In this document: positions 24,353-32,099 of the stretch, piece by piece
How the letters are laid out: each line of letters opens with the position of its first letter
Position numbering within the stretch: the stretch's first letter is position 1
Source: Streptomyces morookaense
Lineage (GTDB): Bacteria; Actinomycetota; Actinomycetes; Streptomycetales; Streptomycetaceae
NCBI RefSeq assembly: GCF_013030945.1
Contig: NZ_JABBXF010000025.1
Span: forward strand, 62,001-126,000
Direction of reading: 5' to 3'
Length of the DNA stretch: 64,000 bases
Position numbers and translations under genes: made by a program
Notes under the pieces: generated by a model
The model's input: only the letters and a program-made list of their open reading frames with translations
Database searches by the model: none
Told to the model about the DNA's origin: nothing

Positions 24353-25003
24353 TTGGACACCCCGTTCTCCACCCTCATCCGCACCGCCTCCCACGAGCAG
24401 CACACGGAGGCCGAGAACTCCTCCTTCATGAGCGACATGCTCGGCGGACGGCTGGGGGTGGCGGCCTACCGCCGCTACACCGAGCAGCTCTGGTTCGTCT
24501 ACCGCGCCCTGGAGTCCGCGTCCGCGGCCCTGGCGGCCGACCCGGTGGCCGGCCCCTTCATCCGCCCGGAGCTCGCCCGCACCGCCCAACTGGAGCGCGA
24601 CCTGGCCCACTTGGGCGGCCCCGCCTGGCGCACGGGCCTGCAGCCCCTGCCCGCCACAGCGGCGTACGCGGCCCGCATCGAGGAATGCGCCCGCACCTGG
24701 CCCGCGGGTTACGTGGCCCACCACTACACGCGCTATCTGGGAGACCTCTCCGGCGGCCAGATCATCCGCGGCACGGCCGAGAAGACGTGGGGCTTCGCAC
24801 GCAAGGGGGACGGGGTGCGCTTCTACGTCTTCGACGGGATCGGCAACCCGGCGGCGTTCAAGCGGGAGTACCGCGAACTGCTGGACGCGCTGCCGGTGGA
24901 CGATCTGGAGAAGCAGCGGGTGGTCGAGGAGTGCCGGCGCGCTTTCGCGCTGAACACCGCCGTGTTCCAGGCGTTGGGGCGGGAGTTCCCCCTGAGCGCG
25001 TAG
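24353..25003 (+). CDS. Biliverdin-forming heme oxygenase
   Basis: This 216-aa enzyme opens heme to biliverdin, CO and Fe2+. The proximal His lies in IRTASHEQHTEAE, and the distal helix glycines are in YLGDLSGGQIIRG. The all-helical length fits the HmuO/HO-1 family. The start is TTG 24353, because GGAGG ends six to seven bases before it and no ATG or GTG fits. An iron box upstream and the EfeUOB operon downstream show a role in iron release from heme. The repeat at 25033 follows. Confidence 0.94.
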   Translation: MDTPFSTLIRTASHEQHTEAENSSFMSDMLGGRLGVAAYRRYTEQLWFVYRALESASAALAADPVAGPFIRPELARTAQLERDLAHLGGPAWRTGLQPLPATAAYAARIEECARTWPAGYVAHHYTRYLGDLSGGQIIRGTAEKTWGFARKGDGVRFYVFDGIGNPAAFKREYRELLDALPVDDLEKQRVVEECRRAFALNTAVFQALGREFPLSA

Positions 25004-25032
25004 GGCTCCGCCGGCGGAGGAACGAGTGCAAC

Positions 25033-25067
25033 TGCGGGCCGGTTGTGGCCGGTCGCGCAGTTCCCCG
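25033..25067 (+). repeat. Dispersed Streptomyces repeat module
   Basis: TGCGGGCCGGTTGTGGC-CGGTCGCGCAGTTCC matches the module inside the BTAD regulator gene (18321-18354, opposite strand) at all but three of 32 positions. Here it lies in a spacer, its usual setting. Confidence 0.8.
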
Positions 25068-25079
25068 AGCACACGACCG

Positions 25080-25200
25080 CGCCGCCCGCCAGGGCGAGCG
25101 CGCCGCGGCGGGAGACGCCGTGGCCGACGGGCAGCCGGTCGACGTCGTCGATCTTCCGGGCGCCGCGGGCCCGTTGGCGGTGCCGCGACGCCCACGGCGA
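25080..25200 (-). pseudogene. Possible remnant of a Tat-exported protein
   Basis: On the minus strand one frame reads KIDDVDRLPVGHGV-SRRGALALAGGAVVC with strongly GC-ending codons for about 37 codons. It looks like the N-terminus and twin-arginine signal of an exported protein, possibly Rieske-like. The frame then runs straight into the dispersed repeat and stops being plausible. It may be a gene truncated by the repeat or by deletion, or a chance open frame. Confidence 0.25.
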
Positions 25201-25266
25201 AATCCGGCCACGTGAGACCAGCGTCACACCAACCCGCGGTAAAGAGAAAGGCAAGCCTCATATAAG

Positions 25267-25280
25267 TTAGGGCTGCCTAA
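25267..25280. promoter_or_regulatory. efeO: Iron box (IdeR/DmdR1-type) upstream of efeO
   Basis: TTAGGGCTGCCTAA is an imperfect palindrome fitting the iron-box consensus. TATAAG at 25261-25266, directly before it, could be the -10 hexamer. The site is 44 bases upstream of the efeO start and would place efeOBU under iron repression. Confidence 0.75.
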
Positions 25281-25323
25281 TTAAGGTGATCCGCCCTCTT
25301 CGACCATGCCTGGAGTCCTTCGC

Positions 25324-26454
25324 ATGCGCGCCCTCCGCTCCTCCGCAGCCGCCGCCGTAGCGGTCATCGCGGCCTTCACCGCCGTGTCCGGCTGCGCCAA
25401 GAAGTCGGACGCCAAGGACTCCGAGGCCGTCAAGGTGACCGCCACCGACGACGCATGCGAGGTCTCGAAGACCTCGTTCCCGGCCGGGCATGTCACGCTC
25501 GCCATCGAGAACAAGGGCTCCAAGGTCACCGAGGTCTACGTCTACGCACCGGACGACCGGATCGTCACCGAGCGCGAGAACATAGGCCCGGGCACCAAGG
25601 CCGACATCACCGCGACGATCAAGGCCGGTTCGTACGAGATCGCCTGCAAGCCCGGCATGAAGGGCGACGGCATCCGCCAGAAGATCACCGTGACCGGCGG
25701 CGGCGCGCAGAAGAAGAGCGACCCGGAGCTGGACAAGGCGGTGGCCGAATACCGCCGTTACGTGCAGGAGCAGGCCGACGAGAGCGTCGCGGCGGCGCAG
25801 AAGTTCGCCGACGCCGTCACGAGCGGCGACCTGGACGCGGCGAAGAAGGCCTACGCGTCCTCCCGCACCGGCTGGGAGCGCACCGAGCCCGTCGCCGAGT
25901 CCTTCGGCGACATCGACCCGAAGGTCGACGTCCGCGAGGACGGCCTGGAGAAGGACCAGAAGTGGACCGGCTGGCACCGGCTGGAGAAGTCCCTCTGGCA
26001 GGACCAGAAGATCACCGACGAGGACAAGGCGCTCGCCGGGCAGCTGATGAAGGATCTGGAGGACTGGCGCAAGCGCGTCGGCACCGCCGAGCTCACCCCG
26101 ACCGGCATGGCCAACGGCGCCAAGGAGCTCCTCGACGAGGTCTACCGGAACAAGATCACCGGTGAGGAGGAGCGCTACAGCCACACCGACCTCGACGACT
26201 TCGCGGCCAACGTGGAGGGGGCCGAGAAGGCGTACGGGCTCCTCAAGCCCGTCGCCGCCCGGCACGACGCCGCGCTCGTGCAGGAGTTGGACAAGCAGTT
26301 CGATGCCGTGAAGAAGGCCCTCGACGGCTACCGCGAGGGCGACGGTTTCAAGGCCTACGACACCGTCGGCCAGGACGACCGCAAGAAGCTCTCGGACGTG
26401 GTCAACGCCCTGTCCGAGCCGCTGTCCAAGCTCGCCGCGGCCGTCGCGAAGTAG
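25324..26454 (+). CDS. efeO: EfeO: iron-uptake lipoprotein with cupredoxin and M75 domains
   Basis: This 376-aa lipoprotein has a signal with lipobox AVSGC (Cys about 24), an N-terminal cupredoxin-like domain (about 35-120; CEVSKTSFPAGHVTLAIENKG, GSYEIACKPGM with the metal-binding Cys/Met), and a C-terminal M75-type four-helix domain carrying the HxxE motif GWHRLEKSLW. It binds iron outside the membrane for the EfeU permease. ATG 25324 with GGAG eight bases upstream is chosen over ATG 25306. First gene of efeO-efeB-efeU. Confidence 0.95.
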   Translation: MRALRSSAAAAVAVIAAFTAVSGCAKKSDAKDSEAVKVTATDDACEVSKTSFPAGHVTLAIENKGSKVTEVYVYAPDDRIVTERENIGPGTKADITATIKAGSYEIACKPGMKGDGIRQKITVTGGGAQKKSDPELDKAVAEYRRYVQEQADESVAAAQKFADAVTSGDLDAAKKAYASSRTGWERTEPVAESFGDIDPKVDVREDGLEKDQKWTGWHRLEKSLWQDQKITDEDKALAGQLMKDLEDWRKRVGTAELTPTGMANGAKELLDEVYRNKITGEEERYSHTDLDDFAANVEGAEKAYGLLKPVAARHDAALVQELDKQFDAVKKALDGYREGDGFKAYDTVGQDDRKKLSDVVNALSEPLSKLAAAVAK

Positions 26455-26464
26455 GGCCGGGGAC

Positions 26465-27727
26465 ATGAACGAGACGACGACTGCCTCCCCCTCGCGCCGC
26501 ACCCTGCTCGGCTGGGGCGGCGCCGGGCTCGCCCTCGGCGCGGCCGCCGCGGGCGGCACCGCCGCCGCCCTGCGGCTCGGCGACGGCTCGCAGCCCGCCG
26601 CCTCGGCCGGTGACGCCGTGCCCTTCCACGGCGCCCACCAGGCCGGTATCGCCACGCCCGTCCAGGACCGGCTGCACTTCGCGGCCTTCGACGTGACCAC
26701 CACCGACCGGGCCGCGCTCGTCGCCCTGTTGAAGGAGTGGACGGCCGCGGCCGCGGCGATGACCGCGGGGCGGGAGGTCGGCGACGGTGAGAGCAGCGAC
26801 TACGCCGATAACGCAGAACTGCCGCCGGACGACACCGGCGAGGCCCTCGGTCTCAAGCCCTCCCGGCTGACGCTGACCTTCGGCGTGGGCCCGGGGCTGT
26901 TCGAGAAGGACGGCAAGGACCGCTTCGGGCTGAAGTCCCGGCGTCCGCAGGCCCTGATCGACCTGCCCGCCTTCCCCGGCGACAACCTCGACCCGGCCCG
27001 CAGCGGCGGCGACCTGTGCGTCCAGGCATGCGCGGACGACCCGCAGGTCGCGGTGCACGCGATCCGCAACCTGGCCCGCATCGGCATGGGCCGGGTCGCC
27101 ATCCGCTGGTCCCAGCTGGGGTTCGGCAAGACGTCCTCGACTACCCCGGACGCCCAGACACCGCGCAACATGATGGGGTTCAAGGACGGCACCCGGAACA
27201 TCGCCGGCACCGAGACCGACCGGCTCGACAAGCACGTATGGGTGAGCGAGAAGGACGGCCCGGACTGGCTGGCCGGCGGCTCCTACCTCGTCGCGCGCCG
27301 CATCCGGATGCACATCGAGACCTGGGACCGCGCCTCGCTGAAGGACCAGGAGGACACCTTCGGCCGCACCAAGGCCGAGGGCGCCCCGCAGGGAAAGCAG
27401 CGCGAGCACGACGAGCCCAACCTCAAGGCCATGAAGGACAACGCCCATGTGCGGCTGGCCCACCCGGACAGCAACAACGGCGTGACGATCCTGCGCCGCG
27501 GCTACTCCTTCACCGACGGCACGGACGGCCTGGGCCGCCTGGACGCGGGCCTGTTCTTCATCGCCTACCAGCGCGACGTCCGGGACGGCTTCGTCCCGCT
27601 GCAGCGCCGGCTCGCGGCGAAGGACGCCCTCAACGAGTACATCCAGCACGTGGGTTCGGCGGTCTTCGCCGTCCCGCCGGGCGTCCGGGACAAGGACGAC
27701 TGGTGGGGCCGGGCCCTGTTCGCGTGA
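26465..27727 (+). CDS. efeB: EfeB: Tat-exported Dyp-type peroxidase
   Basis: This 420-aa heme peroxidase has a twin-arginine signal (SRRTLLGWGGAGLALGAAAAGG), the Dyp motif GFKDGTRN with the distal Asp, and a C-terminal region with RRGYSFTDGTDGLGRLDAGLFFIAYQRD. It acts outside the membrane, probably oxidising Fe(II) or releasing iron from heme for EfeU. It starts 11 bases after efeO. The order O-B-U is the Gram-positive arrangement. Confidence 0.95.
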   Translation: MNETTTASPSRRTLLGWGGAGLALGAAAAGGTAAALRLGDGSQPAASAGDAVPFHGAHQAGIATPVQDRLHFAAFDVTTTDRAALVALLKEWTAAAAAMTAGREVGDGESSDYADNAELPPDDTGEALGLKPSRLTLTFGVGPGLFEKDGKDRFGLKSRRPQALIDLPAFPGDNLDPARSGGDLCVQACADDPQVAVHAIRNLARIGMGRVAIRWSQLGFGKTSSTTPDAQTPRNMMGFKDGTRNIAGTETDRLDKHVWVSEKDGPDWLAGGSYLVARRIRMHIETWDRASLKDQEDTFGRTKAEGAPQGKQREHDEPNLKAMKDNAHVRLAHPDSNNGVTILRRGYSFTDGTDGLGRLDAGLFFIAYQRDVRDGFVPLQRRLAAKDALNEYIQHVGSAVFAVPPGVRDKDDWWGRALFA

Positions 27728-27755
27728 CCGGCAACTGCACAGAAGGGGACGCCGC

Positions 27756-28727
27756 GTGTTCGGCAACTACCTGATCGGCCTGCGCGAGGGGCTGGAGGCC
27801 AGCCTGGTCGTCTGCATCCTCGTCGCCTACCTGGTCAAGACCGGCCGCAAGGACGCCCTGCCGCCGGTGTGGACCGGCATCGCCGTCGCGGTGCTGCTCA
27901 GCATGGGCTTCGGCGCGGTGCTCCAGTACGGCTCGCAGACCATGACGTTCGAGGCTCAGGAGGCGCTCGGCGGCTCGCTGTCGGTCGTCGCGGTCGGCCT
28001 GGTGACGTGGATGGTCTTCTGGATGCGGCGCACCGCGCGGCACCTGAGGAAGGAGCTGCACGGCAAGCTGGACGCGGCGCTGGCGATGGGCACCACGGCG
28101 CTGGTCGTCACGGCCTTCCTCGCCGTCGGCCGGGAGGGCCTGGAGACGGCGCTGTTCATCTGGACGGCCGTGCAGGCCACGGACGACGGTGTACGGCCGC
28201 TCGTCGGCGCCCTGTTGGGGCTGCTGACGGCCGTGGTGCTGGGCTGGCTGTTCTACCGCGGCGCGCTGAAGATCAACCTGGCGAAGTTCTTCACGTGGAC
28301 CGGCGGCATGCTCGTCGTGGTCGCGGCGGGCGTGCTCGCCTACGGTTTCCACGACCTGCAGGAGGCCGGCATCCTGCCGGGCCTGGGGAGCAAGGCCTTC
28401 GACGTCGGCGAGCAGGTGCCCGCCGACAGCTGGTACGGGACGCTGCTGAAGGGCGTGTTCAACTTCCAGCCCGACCCGACGTGGCTGCAGGTCGCGGTGT
28501 GGGCGCTGTATCTGGTGCCGACCCTCGTGGTGTTCTTGCTGCCCGCCCGGGCTAGGGTTGCGCAGCCGTCCCCTGCCGCAACCGAGGAGTCCACGCACCA
28601 TGAGACGCCGGCCGCCACGTCGGGTGTTCGGAGCCCTGCTCTCGCTGACGGTGCTCGTGACGACAGCGACCGGGTGCATGACGGTGCACGGCGAACGGGC
28701 GGTCATCCCGGCGACGTCCAGGGCTGA
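27756..28727 (+). CDS. efeU: EfeU: iron permease (OFeT family)
   Basis: This 323-aa membrane protein has seven hydrophobic segments and the two iron-binding motifs REGLEASL (helix 1) and REGLETALF (helix 4) that define the Ftr1/EfeU family. After the last helix (VAVWALYLVPTLVVFLLPARAR, ending about residue 268) a hydrophilic tail of some 55 residues follows. It overlaps the next gene by 128 bases and looks unlike other EfeU tails. The functional end may be nearer 28560. GTG start with GAAGGGG upstream. Confidence 0.93.
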   Translation: MFGNYLIGLREGLEASLVVCILVAYLVKTGRKDALPPVWTGIAVAVLLSMGFGAVLQYGSQTMTFEAQEALGGSLSVVAVGLVTWMVFWMRRTARHLRKELHGKLDAALAMGTTALVVTAFLAVGREGLETALFIWTAVQATDDGVRPLVGALLGLLTAVVLGWLFYRGALKINLAKFFTWTGGMLVVVAAGVLAYGFHDLQEAGILPGLGSKAFDVGEQVPADSWYGTLLKGVFNFQPDPTWLQVAVWALYLVPTLVVFLLPARARVAQPSPAATEESTHHETPAATSGVRSPALADGARDDSDRVHDGARRTGGHPGDVQG

Positions 28728-29571
28728 GGCCGCCGGGGTCCTCAAGCGCTTCACCGACGGCTACACGGATGCGTACCGCAGGCTCGACCCGGCCCTCGTG
28801 GACCGGGTCGAGACCGGTGCGCTGGCCGAGATAGGCCGGGCCGACCTGGCCGTCCAGCGGGCGGCGACGCCCGGCGGCAACCCGGGCTACCCGGCGCTCG
28901 TGCTGGACGACGCCCGCTTCACGATTCCCAAGATGGCCGGCTGGCCGAAGTTCTTCGTCGCCGACACCCGCAGCAACCGCGACGGCAACCGCTGGCTCGT
29001 GGTCTTCACCCGCGCCGGCGCCGGGAAGCCCTGGAAGGCGGCGTACCTGTCGCTGCTCGCCGACGGCAGGGTGCCGGCGTTCGTGACGGACGCCGACGGG
29101 TACGCGCAGGCCGTGCCGGCCCGCGAGGCGGACGGGCTCGCCGCGGCCCCCGGTGCGCTGAGCGGGGCGTACGCCGACTACCTGCGCACCGGCAAGGGCA
29201 CGGTCTTCGCCGACGGCCCGGCCACCTCGGGGCTGCGCGCGGACCGCGCGCCGCTGGCCCGTACCCCCAACTTCTGGACCGAGTTCATCGACACACCCGA
29301 CGGGGCCCCCGGCTTCCCGTCCCCGGCGCTGCGCACCAAGGACGGCGGTGCGCTGGTGTTCGTCACCGCGCACCACCGGGAGAAGCGCACCATGGCCCAG
29401 GGCGTGACCCCGACCGTCTCGGACGCGCGCACGAAGGCGCTGCTGACGGGCGACCTGAGGACCGCGGTGACGTTCACGCGGGTCTCGGAGTCCGCGGTCC
29501 AGGTGCCCGCGAGCGGCCGGGCCGTCTTCCTCAACCGGATCGAGTCGCTGACGGCCGCCAGGGGCGAGTAG
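28600..29571 (+). CDS. Secreted lipoprotein of unknown function
   Basis: This 323-aa protein has a basic start (MRRRPPRRVFGALLSLTVLVTTATGC) with a likely lipoprotein Cys at about 26. The mature part is soluble, with AEAAGVLKRFTDGYTDAYRRLDPALVDRVETG near its N-terminus and a repeated alpha/beta character after. I do not recognise a named family; similar proteins are common in Streptomyces. CGAGGAG lies 12 bases before the ATG. It overlaps the efeU reading frame by 128 bases in the +1 frame and is probably co-transcribed with it. Confidence 0.78.
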   Translation: MRRRPPRRVFGALLSLTVLVTTATGCMTVHGERAVIPATSRAEAAGVLKRFTDGYTDAYRRLDPALVDRVETGALAEIGRADLAVQRAATPGGNPGYPALVLDDARFTIPKMAGWPKFFVADTRSNRDGNRWLVVFTRAGAGKPWKAAYLSLLADGRVPAFVTDADGYAQAVPAREADGLAAAPGALSGAYADYLRTGKGTVFADGPATSGLRADRAPLARTPNFWTEFIDTPDGAPGFPSPALRTKDGGALVFVTAHHREKRTMAQGVTPTVSDARTKALLTGDLRTAVTFTRVSESAVQVPASGRAVFLNRIESLTAARGE

Positions 29572-29591
29572 CCCGGGGTCCTCGGTGATCC

Positions 29592-30314
29592 TCAGTGGCC
29601 GATGGGCCAGGGGGCGTGCTCGTGGTCCGAACGACCGTCCGCGTACTGGGCGCAGGCGTCGGTCAGGGCCTCCAGCAGCGTCAGCGGGTCCGGCAGCGGG
29701 CGTTCGGCGCCGCGCAGCCACTGCACGCGCCCGTCGCCCGGCAGCTGTGAGGGCGGGAGCAGGACGTAGCTGCCGCGGCAGTGCCAGCGCAGGCCGGGGT
29801 GCTCGTCCATCGTCTCGGGGTGGCAGTCCAGCTCGCAGGGCCACCACTCGTCCTCGTCGTCCGGGGTGCCGCGGGTGGCGGTGAAGAAGAGCATGCGGTC
29901 GGGGTCGACGGTGGCCACGGGGCCGACGTCGACGCCGGCCGCGAGCAGCCGGTCCAGGGCCTGGCGGCCCGCTTCGGCGGGCACGTCGAGGACGTCGTGG
30001 GCGATGCCCGTCGCGGTGACGAAGTTGGCCTCGGGCTGGGAGCGCAGCCACTTGGTCACCTTCTCGGCGTCCGTGGTGGCGAGGGTCTGCCAGGCGAAGG
30101 AGACGGGATGCCGGCCGGGGGTCGGACAGCCGATGCGCTCGCAGGAACAGCCGTAGCCCGAGGGGTGCGCGGCCGGGGCCAGGGGGAAGCCCGCGGCGGC
30201 CGCGGCCAGGAGCAGCTCCTCACGGGCGGCCTGTGCCGCCCCCGGGCCCGTATCGCCGCCCGCTCCGCTCCTGGGGCGGCGCAGCCACTGGGAGAATCTG
30301 CTCTTGCGTTCCAT
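29592..30314 (-). CDS. Prim-pol-like (bifunctional DNA primase/polymerase N-terminal) protein
   Basis: This 240-aa protein has a region (AAAAAGFPLAPAAHPSGYGCSCERIGCPTPGRHPVSFAWQTLATTD, then FVTATGIAHDVLDVPAEAG) that matches the N-terminal fold of prim-pol proteins. In them G-V-LDVP carries the metal-binding acidic residue; here the box reads DVLDVPAE, so one Asp remains. Short stand-alone members are common on Streptomyces chromosomes. Replication activity is not shown, and residues for catalysis may be incomplete. It is convergent with the lipoprotein gene. Confidence 0.75.
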   Translation of the reverse strand: MERKSRFSQWLRRPRSGAGGDTGPGAAQAAREELLLAAAAAGFPLAPAAHPSGYGCSCERIGCPTPGRHPVSFAWQTLATTDAEKVTKWLRSQPEANFVTATGIAHDVLDVPAEAGRQALDRLLAAGVDVGPVATVDPDRMLFFTATRGTPDDEDEWWPCELDCHPETMDEHPGLRWHCRGSYVLLPPSQLPGDGRVQWLRGAERPLPDPLTLLEALTDACAQYADGRSDHEHAPWPIGH

Positions 30315-30436
30315 CTATCCCCTCACTTCGACCGCGGTCTCCGGTCAATGCTGCCACCATCCTGCGCCCGGTGTGACCGCCGGGCGCATCCGGGGGGTGT
30401 GAGACCGGCCGCTCGGAACGCCGCCGGGGACACCCC

Positions 30437-31030
30437 CTAGCGCGGGGCGAGGCCGCGGAGGGCGAGGTCGACGACGGTGTCCGCGTACTCGTGGGTAAGC
30501 GGGAAGGTGCGGGTCTGCCAGCGGTGGAAGAGCGGGCCCACCAGGAGTTCGACGGCGATGCGCGGGTCGGTGCGGGCGTCGATCTGCCCGGCCTGCTGTG
30601 CCGTGCGGAACCGGCGCACGTAGGCCTGGAGCTGGGGTTCGAGAACCTTCTCGGTGAGCGCCCTGGCCAGCTGCAGGTCGTTCTGCGACTCGGCGGTCAG
30701 CGCGCGGGTGGGGGCGTCCAGGCGCGGGTTGTTGAGCTCGTCCACGGTGGCCCGCAGGACGGTCTTGAGGTCGGCCTCCAGGTCGCCGGTGTCGGGCAGT
30801 TCGACACTCTCGGCGTCGGTGCCCTCGGGCAGGCACGCCTCGAAGAGGACGGCGGCCTTGGAGGGCCACCAGCGGTAGATCGTCTGCTTGCCGACGCCCG
30901 CGCGGGCGGCGATGGCCTCGATGGTGAGGCGCTGGTATCCGCTCTCGCCGACCAGCTCGAGGGCGGCGTCGAGGATCGCGCGGCGGGAACGCTCGCTGCG
31001 GCGCGTGGAGTCGGGCGTCTTGGCGGTCAT
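30437..31030 (-). CDS. TetR-family transcriptional regulator
   Basis: This 197-aa repressor has an N-terminal helix-turn-helix (LTIEAIAARAGVGKQTIYRWWPSKAAVLFEA) and a TetR_C_16-like C-terminal domain ending RTFPLTHEYADTVVDLALRGLAPR. ATG 31030 gives a normal lead of basic and Ser/Arg residues. It is divergent from the dimethylargininase gene (181 bases apart), which carries a large palindrome in its leader, so that gene is a possible target in addition to autoregulation. Confidence 0.88.
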   Translation of the reverse strand: MTAKTPDSTRRSERSRRAILDAALELVGESGYQRLTIEAIAARAGVGKQTIYRWWPSKAAVLFEACLPEGTDAESVELPDTGDLEADLKTVLRATVDELNNPRLDAPTRALTAESQNDLQLARALTEKVLEPQLQAYVRRFRTAQQAGQIDARTDPRIAVELLVGPLFHRWQTRTFPLTHEYADTVVDLALRGLAPR

Positions 31031-31158
31031 GACGTGCGAGTGTAGCGAGAGGGTGAGACGGAACGTATCGCCTTCAGGGGGCGGGGGAAAGGGCACGGGA
31101 GAGCCACCGCTAAACCACCCGTACGGTTCATGCGCGCAGGTCGCCGAACGTGGACCAT

Positions 31159-31190
31159 TTGGGCACGTGCGGGACACCGCACGTGCCCAA
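31159..31190. promoter_or_regulatory. Perfect 14-bp inverted repeat in the dimethylargininase leader
   Basis: TTGGGCACGTGCGG and its exact reverse complement are separated by GACA. Each arm holds CACGTG. It ends 21 bases before the TTG start and ten before the Shine-Dalgarno AGGAG. It may be an operator for a dimeric regulator or a stable mRNA hairpin that governs the leader. Confidence 0.7.
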
Positions 31191-31211
31191 CCCCACTGTG
31201 AGGAGCGCGAC

Positions 31212-32099
31212 TTGCGTACGACCCAGCGTGCTTTCACCCCGCGTCGCTATCTGATGTGCCCGCCGGTGCACTTCCGGGTGACGTACTCGATCAACCCGTG
31301 GATGGACCCGGGCAAACCGGTCGATCTGCCCCTCGCGCTCGCCCAGTGGGAAGAACTCCGCGACCGCTACCGCGCCCTCGGCCACACCGTGGAGGAGCTG
31401 GACCCCCGCCCCGGCCTGCCCGACATGGTGTACGCGGCCAACGGCGCCACGGTCGTCGACGGCAGGGTGCTGGGCGCCCGCTTCGCCCACCCCGAGCGCT
31501 GGGCCGAGGCGGAGGTGCACCTGGAGTGGTTCCGCACGCACGGATACACCGAGGTGCACGAACCGGCCCATATCAACGAGGGCGAGGGCGACTTCGCCGT
31601 CACCGCCTCCTGGCTGCTGGCCGGGCGGGGCTTCCGCAGCAGCCCGCTCTCGCACGCCGAGGCCCAGGAGTTCTTCGGGCGCCCGGTCATCGGGCTCGAC
31701 CTGGTCGACCCCCGCTACTACCACCTGGACACGGCGCTGTGCGTCCTGGACGAGGCGGGCGACGAGGTCATGTACTACCCCGGCGCCTTCTCGGCGGGCA
31801 GCCGGGCCGTGCTGCGGCGGCTGTTCCCCGACGCACTGATCGCCACCGAGGAGGACGCCGCGGCCCTCGGCCTGAACGCCGTCTCCGACGGGCGTCACGT
31901 GCTGCTCCCGCAGGCGGCGGTGGGCCTGTTCGGCCCGCTGCGGGAGAGAGGCTACGAACCGCTCGGGATGGACCTGGGCGAGCTGCTCAAGGGCGGCGGC
32001 AGCGTCAAGTGCTGCACGCAGGAGCTGCGTCAGGCGCCGTCGTCACCCGCCGCAGGCGGCCAGCTGTCGCCCCAGTCGGTGTCGCGGGCGTCCCTGTAG
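31212..32099 (+). CDS. Dimethylarginine dimethylaminohydrolase (amidinotransferase superfamily)
   Basis: This 295-aa enzyme converts methylated arginines to citrulline and methylamines. The Cys-His-Glu residues of the guanidino-modifying fold are visible: HINEGEGDF (Glu), YYHLDTALCVL (His) and the nucleophile in GGSVKCCTQELRQ. MCPPVHFRVTYSINPWM at the start is typical of the bacterial DDAH group. TTG 31212 follows AGGAG by six bases. The last 22 residues, after the catalytic Cys helix, are low-complexity and overlap the convergent gene by 70 bases. Catalysis of other arginine analogues is possible. Confidence 0.88.
   Translation: MRTTQRAFTPRRYLMCPPVHFRVTYSINPWMDPGKPVDLPLALAQWEELRDRYRALGHTVEELDPRPGLPDMVYAANGATVVDGRVLGARFAHPERWAEAEVHLEWFRTHGYTEVHEPAHINEGEGDFAVTASWLLAGRGFRSSPLSHAEAQEFFGRPVIGLDLVDPRYYHLDTALCVLDEAGDEVMYYPGAFSAGSRAVLRRLFPDALIATEEDAAALGLNAVSDGRHVLLPQAAVGLFGPLRERGYEPLGMDLGELLKGGGSVKCCTQELRQAPSSPAAGGQLSPQSVSRASL

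Larger units (their letters stand above)
25004..25323. other. 320-nt spacer with repeat copy, coding remnant and iron box
   Basis: Between heme oxygenase and efeO the spacer holds, in order, a dispersed repeat copy (25033-25067), a stretch of minus-strand codon-like sequence (about 25080-25200), and an AT-rich promoter region with an iron box (25261-25280). I see no intact gene in it. Confidence 0.6.

Noticed and set aside
29592..30314. Treating the prim-pol-like gene as evidence for a plasmid or prophage
   Set aside because: No integrase, helicase, att repeat or phage genes nearby. Stand-alone members occur on ordinary Streptomyces chromosomes.
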